64,000 nucleotides of DNA from Hymenobacter lucidus (GTDB lineage Bacteria; Bacteroidota; Bacteroidia; Cytophagales; Hymenobacteraceae): the NCBI RefSeq assembly GCF_020447265.1, contig NZ_JAJADR010000012.1:34494-98493 (forward strand), given 5' to 3'. The notes under the pieces were generated by a model. It did no database searches. It was not told the DNA's origin and was given only the letters and a program-made list of their open reading frames with translations. A program made the translations under genes and the position numbers. Position 1 is the stretch's first letter, and each line of letters starts with the position of its first letter. Shown in pieces: positions 17,382-26,076 of the stretch.

Positions 17382-18221
17382 ATGAAACACGTATTTGGCA
17401 TTGCTCTGGGCATACTCCTGCCCCACTTGCCCGGGGCCCCGAAACCTGATCTGCGGGCGGTAGAACAGGAAATTTTGCAGGAAGGGCTGACCTTGTACCA
17501 ATCTGAGCGGGCCTCCTGGGTAGCCACCGATCTGCTGCTGGCCCAAAAGCCAGATATGAGCGGCATGGGTGGCTATTTGTCCTATATCGAGGGGGATTCT
17601 GTCCGCACTGTCTTCTTCCAGAAGCCCAGTCAGGCCGGGCCGCTATACGCCCGTTTTATTTTCAGCTTCGCCAAAAACACTATTGAGCCCCAAAGCGGGC
17701 ACCTACTGGCGGGCCGCCCGGCCACGGCCACGGAGCAGAAATTATACACCGTGCGGCAACACGTCAATGAAGAACTTTATGAGCACAAAGTGCAGGGCTC
17801 GGCCTACGGCTTTCCACAAAACACCCGACCTAATATTGCCTTGGTAGAGCGCCGGGGTCACCTGAGGGCCTACGTCCTGACCGGCCCGCAGGAGGGCAGG
17901 GTTTTGCCTATTGGCAACGACTTTATGATGGAAATCGGACCAGACCTGCAAGTGCGCAGCGTAGAGCGTCTGCACAGGTCGTATCTGGCGCTGGAACTAC
18001 CGGAAGGCCAGACGGTTGAAAGCAGCATCCATTCGCACCTGCCAGCCCACCCCTACATTACGGCCACCGATATTTGTGCCATGCTGTTGTATCAGCAGAT
18101 TTTTCCGGCTCCTCAGCACACCGTAATAAGTCCTGATTATGTGTCGCTCTTTAACGCCCCGCAACAGCAGCTTACCATCATTACCCGCAAGGCTTTCGAG
18201 AAAATAGCGAAGCATAAATAG
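17382..18221 (+). CDS. Putative secreted protein with JAMM-like HxH-x7-T-x2-D motif
   Basis: A 279-aa protein with a hydrophobic N-terminus (MKHVFGIALGILLPHLPGA), probably a signal peptide. I do not recognise a family. The C-terminal third contains IHSHLPAHPYITATD, in which His217, His219 and Asp230 have the spacing of a JAMM (JAB/MPN) metallopeptidase motif, with Thr227 in place of the usual Ser; several Glu lie upstream. The first 200 residues resemble a beta-rich region. Only 3 nt separate its stop from the earliest start of the amidohydrolase frame, so the two may form an operon. Enzyme activity is speculation. Confidence 0.75.
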   Translation: MKHVFGIALGILLPHLPGAPKPDLRAVEQEILQEGLTLYQSERASWVATDLLLAQKPDMSGMGGYLSYIEGDSVRTVFFQKPSQAGPLYARFIFSFAKNTIEPQSGHLLAGRPATATEQKLYTVRQHVNEELYEHKVQGSAYGFPQNTRPNIALVERRGHLRAYVLTGPQEGRVLPIGNDFMMEIGPDLQVRSVERLHRSYLALELPEGQTVESSIHSHLPAHPYITATDICAMLLYQQIFPAPQHTVISPDYVSLFNAPQQQLTIITRKAFEKIAKHK

Positions 18222-18260
18222 TCCTTGTCGGTCCTTCTCATTCTACCCGCCTCCTGCCTT

Positions 18261-19571
18261 TTGCATACCATTATCCGCCTCCGCCGCGCTACTTTTTTTA
18301 TTTCCCTGAGTTTGCTCGGCGCGATGCCCCAGGCTCATGGGCAAGCAGCTACCAGCCCACTGGCTACTCCCTCACTCCTGCTGCGCCCTGCCGCCGTTTT
18401 CGACGGCGAAACCATGCACCCGGGCTGGGCGGTGCTGGTGGAAGGCGACAAAATAAAAGCTGCCGGCCCCGCCGCCCAAATCAGTACGCCGGCCGGGGCC
18501 CGCACCATCGAGCTACCGGGCCAGACGCTACTGCCGGGCCTTATCGAAGGCCATTCGCACCTGCTGCTGCACCCCTACAACGAAACCAGTTGGAACGACC
18601 AGGTGCTGCTCGAATCACAGGCGCTGCGGGTGGCCCGGGCCACGGCCCACGCCCGGGCCACGTTGCTGGCCGGCTACACCACCGCCCGCGACCTGGGCAC
18701 CGAAGGTGCCGACTACGCCGACGTGGGTCTCAAGCAGGCTATTGACCAAGGCCTGATTCCCGGCCCCCGCCTGCTGGTGGCTACCCGGGCGCTGGTGGCT
18801 ACGGGCAGCTACGGCCCCAAGCTCTCGGTAGATGTGGACGTGCCGCAGGGAGCCCAGGAAACCGACGGCGTGGATGGCATTGTGCGGGCCGTGCGCGAGC
18901 AAATCGGCCGGGGCGCGGATATCATCAAAGTGTACGCCGACTACCGCTGGGGCAAGGGCGAACCGTCGCGCCCCACGTTTTCGCAGGAAGAGCTGACCCT
19001 TATTGTGCAAACTGCTAAAGGCGCCGGTCGCCCCGTAGTGGCCCATGCCTCGACGCCCGAGGGCATGCGCCGCGCGGCCCTGGCCGGCGTCGAAACCATT
19101 GAGCACGGCGACGCGGGGACCCCCGAAGTTTTCCGGCTCATGAAGCAGCGCGGCGTGGCCCTGTGCCCCACCGTGGCCGCCGGCGACGCTATTTCGCAGT
19201 ACCAGGGCTGGAAAAAAGGCCAGACGCCGGAGCCAGAGCGCCTCCAGCAAAAGCGCCTGAGCGTGCAGGCCGCCCGCAAAAGCGGCGTTGCTATTGTCGT
19301 CGGCGGCGACGTAGGCGTGTTCACTCACGGCGACAACAGCCGCGAAGCCGAGCTACTGGTTCAGGAATACGGCTTCGCCCCGCTGGAAGTGGTACAGGCC
19401 CAGACCAGTGGCAACGCCCGCCTTTTTCACCTACTCGACCGGGGCCGCATTCAGCCCGGGCTGCTTGCCGATCTGGTTTCCGTCGCCGGTGACCCAACCC
19501 AGCAGATTACCGCCTTGCGGCAGGTGAAGCTGGTCGTGAAAGGCGGCGTGGTATATACTTCCGATAAGTAG
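18261..19571 (+). CDS. Amidohydrolase, Xaa-Pro dipeptidase/imidazolonepropionase-like
   Basis: A 436-aa secreted metal-dependent hydrolase. A signal peptide (MHTIIRLRRATFF... to HGQ) precedes the barrel. Metal ligands are HSH (98 and 100), the Lys of IIKVYADY, His in VVAHAST, His in TIEHGD and Asp in VVGGDVG. The family includes prolidases and imidazolonepropionases, and related secreted forms act on cyclic or Pro-containing dipeptides. The start is unclear: TTG 18261 gives the best signal peptide, TTG 18225 adds 12 residues, and the first ATG (18324) would remove the signal. Probably cotranscribed with the upstream JAMM-like gene. Confidence 0.85.
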   Translation: MHTIIRLRRATFFISLSLLGAMPQAHGQAATSPLATPSLLLRPAAVFDGETMHPGWAVLVEGDKIKAAGPAAQISTPAGARTIELPGQTLLPGLIEGHSHLLLHPYNETSWNDQVLLESQALRVARATAHARATLLAGYTTARDLGTEGADYADVGLKQAIDQGLIPGPRLLVATRALVATGSYGPKLSVDVDVPQGAQETDGVDGIVRAVREQIGRGADIIKVYADYRWGKGEPSRPTFSQEELTLIVQTAKGAGRPVVAHASTPEGMRRAALAGVETIEHGDAGTPEVFRLMKQRGVALCPTVAAGDAISQYQGWKKGQTPEPERLQQKRLSVQAARKSGVAIVVGGDVGVFTHGDNSREAELLVQEYGFAPLEVVQAQTSGNARLFHLLDRGRIQPGLLADLVSVAGDPTQQITALRQVKLVVKGGVVYTSDK

Positions 19572-19574
19572 CAT

Positions 19575-20018
19575 ATGAATGATATTGCCCTGACCTCTGT
19601 CATTCAGAAGGCCCTTCCTCACTTCGTGACCGAAGATGCTACTGAGGACAGTGTGTATGAGTATCTCATTGCAGAAGGAGTTGAACCCGCAGTAGCGGAC
19701 CGGATTATCATTTTTACGCCTACCACTTTTGGACGGGTAATGATGCGTCATCTGAAGCTTGTATTCCCAGAAACTTACCGAATTCAGCGTGAAAGCGGGG
19801 AATTATCTGACTCTCTTTTACTGAATTCAGAACCAGTTTTTCAGGCTGCCTTGAATCTAGCTAGTACGATTGCTAGTGCCCAAATCTGGGAGGAAGCGCT
19901 GCACTCAGAAGTAGCCTACTGGAGTGCAGAAACAGATTCTGTAAGTCAAGCACTGGTCGCAGGCTGCCCCGCGGCAAGTATTAAGCCCCAGGAACTGATT
20001 GTGCATTGGTACCTATAG
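19575..20018 (+). CDS. Hypothetical protein, 147 aa
   Basis: A soluble acidic protein with predicted helices, no signal peptide and no family I know. Its start is 4 nt after the amidohydrolase stop, and it is less GC-rich than its neighbours, for example many third-position A and T. Small acidic proteins of this kind sometimes act as immunity proteins, but no toxin gene is nearby, so this is only a possibility. It converges on the glycosyltransferase gene. Confidence 0.75.
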   Translation: MNDIALTSVIQKALPHFVTEDATEDSVYEYLIAEGVEPAVADRIIIFTPTTFGRVMMRHLKLVFPETYRIQRESGELSDSLLLNSEPVFQAALNLASTIASAQIWEEALHSEVAYWSAETDSVSQALVAGCPAASIKPQELIVHWYL

Positions 20019-20055
20019 CCGTATCCAAACAGGCACTCTATTACAAACCTTGCGC

Positions 20056-20814
20056 TTACCCCGGCCGCTCCACACCCAGCTGTTGCAGCTGCGTGGCATA
20101 CTTGTCATAAATCACCCGCAGATCTTCGCCGTGCTCGCCGGCGTCCACGCCGATGCTGATGTTGCTGCTGTGGAAGCGGTGCAGGTGGCTGATGTGGGGC
20201 GAAATCACCGGCAGGTGCCCGGCCAGCAAAAACCGCACGTACAAATCCAGATCCTCGGCCATCGGCAGCTCTTCGTCGTAGCCGCCTACCTTGTCGAACA
20301 GCGCGCGGCTGTAGCACACGTTGCCCTGAATGAAGTGCTCGGCCTTGAAAATGGCCTGCAGCATGGCCAGTGGCGTCTCGAAGCGCCAGGCGTAGTAGTC
20401 CTCATTGGGCAGGTAGCGCCGGTCCTGGTCCATGCGCAGAAAATCGGCCACAAACCAGGGCTGCCGAGGGTGCTGCTCGATGAGGGCCGCGTAGTGGTAA
20501 AGGCAGCGCTGGAGCAGAATATCGTCGTCGTCGAGGGGCACGAGCCAGGCGTCGGCCTGGGTTTGCTCGATAAGGCGGTTGCGGGCCAGGCCGGCCCGCA
20601 CTTTCTCGGGGTGGCTCCAGAAGCGCAGCGCCTGTGCAGGCTGGCTAGCGGCTTCCTGCAGCCATTCGGAGCTGCCGTCGGTGCTGCCGTTTTCGTAGAT
20701 AAGGTGTTCCCGGGAAAAATCGAGCGGGGCGCTGATGCTGGCCTGTACGCTGGCTATGGCTTCGGGCAGATACTGGCGGCGGTTGTGGCTGGGGGTAATA
20801 AGGGCGAAATGCAT
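20056..20814 (-). CDS. Family 2 glycosyltransferase
   Basis: A 252-aa GT-A fold enzyme that transfers a sugar from a nucleotide sugar. ALITPSHNRRQYLPEAI opens the nucleotide-binding half, ENGSTDGS follows, and the DDDD at 95-98 (VPLDDDDIL) holds the divalent metal and UDP. GGYDEELPMAEDLDLYVRF is the usual acceptor-side ED motif. No membrane segment, so it is cytoplasmic or peripheral. No other polysaccharide genes adjoin it, and its acceptor is unknown. Confidence 0.9.
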   Translation of the reverse strand: MHFALITPSHNRRQYLPEAIASVQASISAPLDFSREHLIYENGSTDGSSEWLQEAASQPAQALRFWSHPEKVRAGLARNRLIEQTQADAWLVPLDDDDILLQRCLYHYAALIEQHPRQPWFVADFLRMDQDRRYLPNEDYYAWRFETPLAMLQAIFKAEHFIQGNVCYSRALFDKVGGYDEELPMAEDLDLYVRFLLAGHLPVISPHISHLHRFHSSNISIGVDAGEHGEDLRVIYDKYATQLQQLGVERPG

Positions 20815-20916
20815 ACCCGGCTATTCTGGTTTCGGCGGCAAAAAGTTGCCTTAACAACCCATTAAGCCCAACTTTACCTTTCGGCCGGCGTTTAGCTACT
20901 ACCCTATTTCCTTCGC

Positions 20917-21216
20917 ATGGCTAAGTTCGTGGTTACCGTCCGCTTCCCCGATTCCTTTGATGAAGAGTTCATTGCGCTGATTCCGGAGCACCGGCATCTT
21001 ATCAATGAGCTCATCGAAGCCAACATCGTGGAAGCCTATGCCATTAGTGCCAACCGCACCCGAGGCTGGATTACGATGAATGGCAGCAGCGAAGATGCCA
21101 TCCGCGTCACGGTGGAGCAGTTTCCGCTTTACCGTTTCTTCGTGCAGGTCGAAATCGATGAGCTTTTTGTGTTCGACAGCACGGCCTCGCGTTTTCCCAA
21201 AATAAGCCTGAATTAA
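20917..21216 (+). CDS. Conserved small protein, ferredoxin-like fold
   Basis: A 99-aa protein whose pattern MAKFVVTVRFPDSF, LIPEHRHLINELIEANIVEAYAIS, WITMNGSSEDAIRVTVEQFP, FVQVEIDEL gives beta-alpha-beta-beta-alpha-beta, as in dimeric alpha-beta barrel proteins related to muconolactone isomerase. The Bacteroidota members I recall have no function. The sequence just upstream (TACCTTTC at 20875-20882) is one base off the -7 consensus. Confidence 0.82.
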   Translation: MAKFVVTVRFPDSFDEEFIALIPEHRHLINELIEANIVEAYAISANRTRGWITMNGSSEDAIRVTVEQFPLYRFFVQVEIDELFVFDSTASRFPKISLN

Positions 21217-21295
21217 GATTAGAGTACCTTATCCGCAGCTCCGGCGCGGTTTTGGCGGAGGGCGTTTTTCAGACCTACTTTATCCGACGTTCTGC

Positions 21296-22147
21296 ATGAC
21301 CTCTATTCTCCGGTTTCCGGCTTTTGCGGCTCTCCTGCTCGCCGTTATGGCCGCCGCCCCGGCTCCCGCCGATAAGCCTACTACCGAACTCGTTATCAGC
21401 CGCCTTTCTGGCGCAATCGAAAATCTGAAAACCCTGCGCTGCACCGTCAAAGCCCAGGAGCGCCTCGACGGCAAATATCAGCAGGCCCGCTCGACGATGA
21501 AAATCATGGCCAGCCCGCTGAAAATCTACGTGCGGAATCAGAAAGGCGTGGAAGTACTGTGGGTAACGGGCCAGAACAACGGCGACGCCTGGGTTAACCC
21601 CAACGCGTTTCCCTACGTGACGCTCAATCTGGACCCGAAAGGCTCGGTGATGCGCCGCAACCAGCACCACAGCGTGCTCAACGCGGGCTTCGGCACCATT
21701 GCCGACCTGCTGCACGGCTCTCCCCTGCGTCAGGACCGCACCTACGAGCGCAGCTTCCGCTACACCGGCGACTCCACGGTGGCCGGCCGCGCCTGCCACG
21801 TGCTGCGCTCGGACTACCCGCAGTTTCGCTACGTAACCTACAAAACTACCAAGGCCGAGTCCATTTCACGCATTGCCGACCGGTTTGGCTGCGGTGAATA
21901 CCGTATTGTGGAGCGCAATGGCCTCGCGGTAGATGAAACCGTGCCAGCCGGCAAAACCCTGCAGGTGCCCAACAGCTACGGCCGCCGCACCATCGTCTGC
22001 GTCGACCAGAAAACCTTCCTGCCGACCGTAGTGCAGGTGAATGACGACAAAGGCCTGTTCGAGAAGTTTGAATTCTCGGAGGTAATAGCCAACCAGCCGA
22101 TTCCCGCCGCTGAATTCACCAAAGAGTACAAAGACTACAAGTTTTAG
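21296..22147 (+). CDS. DUF1571 protein with internal LysM domain
   Basis: A 283-aa secreted protein. A signal peptide (1-25) precedes a DUF1571 domain, which is related to LolA/LppX lipoprotein-binding folds (LKTLRCTVKAQERLDGKYQ, MKIMASPLKIYVR, RACHVLRSDYPQF). Residues about 180-227 (TYKTTKAESISRIADRFGC, then VPAGKTLQVP) look like a LysM module inserted before the last strands (TFLPTVVQVNDDKGLFEKFE). LysM binds peptidoglycan, so the protein may handle lipids or lipoproteins at the wall. Ends at a strong terminator shared with the dienoyl-CoA reductase-like gene. Confidence 0.87.
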   Translation: MTSILRFPAFAALLLAVMAAAPAPADKPTTELVISRLSGAIENLKTLRCTVKAQERLDGKYQQARSTMKIMASPLKIYVRNQKGVEVLWVTGQNNGDAWVNPNAFPYVTLNLDPKGSVMRRNQHHSVLNAGFGTIADLLHGSPLRQDRTYERSFRYTGDSTVAGRACHVLRSDYPQFRYVTYKTTKAESISRIADRFGCGEYRIVERNGLAVDETVPAGKTLQVPNSYGRRTIVCVDQKTFLPTVVQVNDDKGLFEKFEFSEVIANQPIPAAEFTKEYKDYKF

Positions 22148-22166
22148 CGTCTATCCGGCAACTACT

Positions 22167-22212
22167 AAGCAAAAAAGCGGCGTTCCTGCCTAGGAACGCC
22201 GCTTTTTTGCTT
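22167..22212. terminator. Bidirectional terminator, 21-bp perfect stem
   Basis: Arms 22167-22187 and 22192-22212 with a 4-nt loop and A/T runs within the arms. Ends both convergent genes. Confidence 0.88.
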
Positions 22213-22233
22213 GTTCTGTGCAAGCAATACCGT

Positions 22234-23088
22234 CTAGCGGTTGCCGCGCATGGCCTTCTCGATTTCGTCCCACATTGGGGCCGGAATCAGCTCCAGCTTG
22301 TTGAATTCACCCGCGCCGTTGAGCCACTCGCCCCCGTCGATGGTTACTACCTCTCCGTTGACATAGGCTGAGAAGTCGGACACGAGGTAGGCGGCCAGGT
22401 TGGCCAGCTCCTGATATTCGCCCACGCGCTTCAGCGGCACGGAAGCGGCGGGGTCGAGCTTTTCGGCCAGCGGGGCCGGAAACAGGCGACTCCAGGCACC
22501 TTCCGTCGGGAATGGGCCGGGCGCAATGGCATTGGAGCGGATGCCGTACTTGGCCCATTCTACGGCCAGGGAGCGGGTCATGGCCAGCACACCGGCTTTG
22601 GCGGCGGCCGAAGGCACCACGTAGGCCGAGCCCACCGAGGCGTAGGTCGTCACGATGTTGAGAATGGTACCGGGCTTCTTATCGGCAATCCAGCGCTTGC
22701 CAAAGGCCAGCGTGCAGTTATAGGAGCCGCGCAGCACAATGTCCACAATCACGTCGAAAGCCTTGTGCGAGAGGCGCTCCGTAGGGCTGATGAAGTTGCC
22801 AGCCGCGTTGTTGAGCAGCACGTCGACGCTGCCAAACTCATCGATAGTGCGCTGCAGCATAGCTTCTACCTCGTCATACTTGCGCACGTCGCACTGCACG
22901 GCCAATACTTTACCACCAGTTTGCTGGCGCAGCTCGTCGGCCGTCTTTTCCAGCACGTCCAGCTTGCGGCTGGTAATGGTTACATTGGCGCCCAGTTGCA
23001 GAAAATACGTAGTCATAGCGCGGCCCAGGCCGGTGCCGCCGCCGGTTACGACGATGGTTTTGCCTTGGAGCGCGTTGTCGCGGAGCAT
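22234..23088 (-). CDS. SDR oxidoreductase, 2,4-dienoyl-CoA reductase-like
   Basis: A 284-aa NADPH-dependent enzyme. TGGGTGLG (15-22) binds the cofactor and NNAAGN (93-98) is typical of the dienoyl-CoA reductase branch, as are VVPSAAAKAGV with Lys164, ELANLAAYLVSD and DGGEWL near the end. These enzymes reduce polyunsaturated enoyl-CoA esters so that beta-oxidation can proceed. I chose the ATG at 23088 (MLRDNALQGK), which matches the N-terminus of family members; the ATG at 23109 would add seven residues. It stands alone, divergent from the epimerase-like gene. Confidence 0.9.
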   Translation of the reverse strand: MLRDNALQGKTIVVTGGGTGLGRAMTTYFLQLGANVTITSRKLDVLEKTADELRQQTGGKVLAVQCDVRKYDEVEAMLQRTIDEFGSVDVLLNNAAGNFISPTERLSHKAFDVIVDIVLRGSYNCTLAFGKRWIADKKPGTILNIVTTYASVGSAYVVPSAAAKAGVLAMTRSLAVEWAKYGIRSNAIAPGPFPTEGAWSRLFPAPLAEKLDPAASVPLKRVGEYQELANLAAYLVSDFSAYVNGEVVTIDGGEWLNGAGEFNKLELIPAPMWDEIEKAMRGNR

Positions 23089-23219
23089 GGGTTGTGAGTA
23101 GGCTGGCATAGAAAAAGGAAGGAAGTGAAACGGGGATGGGAAAGCTGCAAGAACGGTATTTGTTGGCTTTGCCCACATAAAAAACGTGGAGAAGGATTTT
23201 TTACCACCTTTGGCATCTC

Positions 23220-24068
23220 ATGACCGCCTCTACCTCACCCACTCTTCCCACTATTGCCGTGCTCGGCTGCGGCTGGCTTGGCCTGCCCCTGGCCCAAAGC
23301 CTGGTGGCCGCCGGCTACCCCGTGGCTGGCTCTACCACCACTCCCAAGCAACTGCTTACTCTGCGCGACGCCGGTATCACGCCCTACCTGCTGCGCCTTG
23401 GGCCCGATTTCAGTGCCACCGACGCCGATACTCTGCGCGTGATGCTGACCGGCGTAGAGGTGCTAATCCTGAATATTCCGCCCAGCAAAGCCGGCCCCGG
23501 TGGCTATCCGGCCCTGCTGCGGCCCGTGGGCAGCGCCCTGGCGGCGGCCGGTGTGAAGCACGTACTATTCGTAAGCTCCACGAGCGTGTACCCTGATGAG
23601 CCGCGCCGCATGACGGAAGCCGATGCCCTGGCTTCCGCCGAAGCCGCCTCCGACCTGCTGCGAGCCGAAGGCCAGTTTACTTCCCCGCACGGCCAGTGGC
23701 AAACCACCATAGTGCGCCTGAGCGGTCTGATTGGTCCGCAACGCCCGCCCGGCCGCTTTCTGGCCGGCCGCCAGCACGTACCGAACGGTGACGCACCGGT
23801 AAACCTGATTCACCTTCACGATTGTATCGGCTTACTTACCAGCATCATCCAGCAGCAAGCCTGGGGCTACACCTTTAATGCCAGTGCGGCGCAGCACCTG
23901 GTTCGGCGGCAGTTTTATCCCCTGGCCGCCCAGCAGTTGGGCCTGCCCGCCCCGGCTTTCCAGCCCGATTCGGCGGGGGGCAAAATTATCGACAGCACGT
24001 TGATCCGGCAGGTACTGGGCTACGAGTTTCAGCACGACGACCTGTTGGAAGCCTTGGCCTACTGCTAA
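23220..24068 (+). CDS. NAD(P)-binding sugar epimerase-like protein (YeeZ type)
   Basis: A 282-aa extended-SDR-like protein. The N-terminal Rossmann motif is LGCGWLGLPLA (15-25), with FVSSTSVYPDE in the middle (residues about 119-129) where epimerases have their active-site Tyr, and LIHLHDCIGLL near 200. The cofactor motif GCGWLG rather than GxxGxxG is typical of the YeeZ subgroup, whose substrates are unknown. No signal peptide. Followed 75 nt later by the BaiN flavoprotein, but that gene has its own promoter box. Confidence 0.87.
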   Translation: MTASTSPTLPTIAVLGCGWLGLPLAQSLVAAGYPVAGSTTTPKQLLTLRDAGITPYLLRLGPDFSATDADTLRVMLTGVEVLILNIPPSKAGPGGYPALLRPVGSALAAAGVKHVLFVSSTSVYPDEPRRMTEADALASAEAASDLLRAEGQFTSPHGQWQTTIVRLSGLIGPQRPPGRFLAGRQHVPNGDAPVNLIHLHDCIGLLTSIIQQQAWGYTFNASAAQHLVRRQFYPLAAQQLGLPAPAFQPDSAGGKIIDSTLIRQVLGYEFQHDDLLEALAYC

Positions 24069-24116
24069 ACCACGGCGGGCTGGGCGGCGTGGCGTTTTCG
24101 GCACCGGTCTGTGGGT

Positions 24117-24124
24117 TATCTTTG
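24117..24124 (+). promoter_or_regulatory. Bacteroidota -7 box (TATCTTTG) before the first BaiN gene
   Basis: Exact TAnnTTTG with a TTTTCG at 24094-24099 as a weak -33 box. A GTG lies exactly 4 nt downstream (24129) and an ATG 15 nt after that (24144). Confidence 0.6.
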
Positions 24125-24143
24125 CCGGGTGAACACAGGTAAA

Positions 24144-25367
24144 ATGACGGTAGTAGTATTGGGAGGCGGCGCGGCCGGTTTTTTTGGAGCCATTGCCTGC
24201 GCCGAGGCCAACCCGGCCGCCCGCGTGCTGCTGATTGAGAAAACCGGCAAGCTGCTCGGCAAAGTGCGGGTGTCGGGCGGGGGGCGCTGCAACGTGACGC
24301 ACGCCTGCTTTTCGGCCGCGCAGCTGGTGCAGCATTACCCGCGGGGCGGCAAAAAGCTGAAGGAGCCTTTCCAGCAGTTTGGCGCCCAACACACCGTGCA
24401 GTGGTTTCAGGCGCGCGGCGTGGCGCTCAAGACCGAAGCCGACGGCCGCATGTTTCCCACCACCGACTCTTCCGAAACCATTGCCCAGTGCCTGCTGGAG
24501 GCCGCCCACCGGGCCGGCGTCCAGATTCTGCTCAGTACCAGTGCCGAGCAGCTGGAGGCCCTGCCTGAGGGTGGTTTTCGGGTGACGCTAACCGGCACGC
24601 ACGCCCAGACGCTGACGGCCCACCGGTTGCTCGTGGCCACGGGCGGCGTGCCCAAAACCGAGGGTTACAACTGGCTGCGGGCCCTGGGCCACACCATTGC
24701 CGAGCCGGTTCCGTCGCTGTTTACCTTCAACGTGCCTGAGTCGCCGCTCAAGGAACTCATGGGCGTGAGCGTGCCCCTGGCTCGGGTAGTTTTGGCCGGC
24801 GAAAAGCTCGAATACGAAGGCCCGCTGCTGATAACGCACTGGGGTGTGAGCGGCCCGGCCGTGCTCAAGCTTTCAGCCTGGGGCGCCCGGCGCCTGCACG
24901 AACTCAGCTACACCGGCACAGCCCTGGTCAGCTGGGTGCCAGCTTATAAGGAAGAAGCGCTGCGCCAGTGGCTGCAAACGTTCCGGGATGAGAATGGGAA
25001 GAAAGTGGTGCTGAGCAATCCGCTTTTTGGCCTGCCCCAGCGCCTGTGGCGGGCCCTGGTTGAGCAGGCCGGCATTGAAGCCGATACGCGCTGGAGTGAG
25101 CTGCCGGCCAAACCGCAGAACCGCCTGATTGAGCTGCTGCTGCGGATGCCGCTGGCCGTGCGGGGCAAAACTACTTTCAAGGAAGAATTCGTGACCTGCG
25201 GCGGCGTCGTGCTAGGCGAGGTAAACATGAAGACGATGGAAAGCCGCCTGCATCCCGGCCTATACTTCGCCGGCGAGGTGCTCGACATTGACGGCATCAC
25301 CGGTGGCTTCAACTTCCAAGCCGCCTGGACTACCGGCTTTCTGGCCGGGCAGGCCATGAGTAAGTAA
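24144..25367 (+). CDS. BaiN/HI0933 family flavoprotein (aminoacetone oxidase family)
   Basis: A 407-aa FAD-binding protein. The Rossmann motif VVVLGGGAAGFFGAIACAE opens it, VRVSGGGRCNVTHA (about 43-56) is the diagnostic HI0933 motif, and GEVLDIDGITGGFNFQAAW near the C-terminus closes the FAD site. The family includes BaiN, which reduces bile-acid intermediates, but the role in most bacteria is unknown. ATG 24144 is used; GTG 24129 is an alternative that would be leaderless. A distant paralogue of the same length lies at 47748-48971. Confidence 0.92.
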   Translation: MTVVVLGGGAAGFFGAIACAEANPAARVLLIEKTGKLLGKVRVSGGGRCNVTHACFSAAQLVQHYPRGGKKLKEPFQQFGAQHTVQWFQARGVALKTEADGRMFPTTDSSETIAQCLLEAAHRAGVQILLSTSAEQLEALPEGGFRVTLTGTHAQTLTAHRLLVATGGVPKTEGYNWLRALGHTIAEPVPSLFTFNVPESPLKELMGVSVPLARVVLAGEKLEYEGPLLITHWGVSGPAVLKLSAWGARRLHELSYTGTALVSWVPAYKEEALRQWLQTFRDENGKKVVLSNPLFGLPQRLWRALVEQAGIEADTRWSELPAKPQNRLIELLLRMPLAVRGKTTFKEEFVTCGGVVLGEVNMKTMESRLHPGLYFAGEVLDIDGITGGFNFQAAWTTGFLAGQAMSK

Positions 25368-25530
25368 TATGCAATAGTGCGGACCTAGGCCACCAATACT
25401 ACTTTTTCAGTATCGGATAGTATTTATTTCAACCAGCCATTCCCGTTAGCCGCAACCCTAACTGCTTCTCGTCAGTAAAGAGAGACACAATTCCCGTTTC
25501 TACTACACCTAAATTTACTGACCCACTCTC

Positions 25531-25983
25531 ATGGAAGCCAAAGCCACTCAAGCCCTCGCCAACGAACTCATTGAAACCCTGAAGGATGGCCAGAAAGGCT
25601 ACGCCGAGGCAATGACCGATGTCGAGGACGCGGATCTGAAAGAGATATTCAAGAAGTACGCCGCCCAGCGCGCCAGCTACATCACCGAGCTCGAAGACCA
25701 AATGTTCAAGCTGGATCTAAAGCCTGAAGAGGAAAGCTCCGTTACCGGCACCATCCACCGCGCTTTTATCAACCTGAAAGGCATTGTGACCAGCAAAGAC
25801 CGGCACAGCATTCTGGCCGAGTGCGAGCGGGGTGAAGACTATGCCAAAAAAACCTACCAAACTGCCCTCAAGGCCCAGGACCTGCCCGCCGGCCTGAAAG
25901 CAGTTATCGAAAAGCAGTACCAAGGCGTGCAGCAAGGCCACGATGAAATCCGGGACCTGCGTGACGCTTCGGCCAAGAAGTAA
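25531..25983 (+). CDS. PA2169 family (DUF2383) four-helix-bundle protein
   Basis: A 150-aa ferritin-like helical protein; the motif ELIETLKDGQKGYAEA at the start and YQGVQQGHDEIRDLRDA at the end mark the DUF2383/PA2169 family. The fold is related to ferritin and rubrerythrin but the usual paired metal ligands are not obvious. Often stress-induced in other bacteria. Single gene with its own terminator. Confidence 0.9.
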   Translation: MEAKATQALANELIETLKDGQKGYAEAMTDVEDADLKEIFKKYAAQRASYITELEDQMFKLDLKPEEESSVTGTIHRAFINLKGIVTSKDRHSILAECERGEDYAKKTYQTALKAQDLPAGLKAVIEKQYQGVQQGHDEIRDLRDASAKK

Positions 25984-26022
25984 GCCATGCCCCGCCACCC
26001 TTTCTGGGTTGGCCGGACAAGT

Positions 26023-26057
26023 AAAAAGGCCCGCTGGAATCTCCAGCGGGCCTTTTT
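26023..26057. terminator. Bidirectional terminator
   Basis: A 16-bp perfect stem (26023-26038 with 26042-26057), 3-nt loop, A and T runs. Serves the DUF2383 gene and the convergent helicase gene. Confidence 0.88.
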
Positions 26058-26076
26058 TATGCTAATTCAGTTCTAA

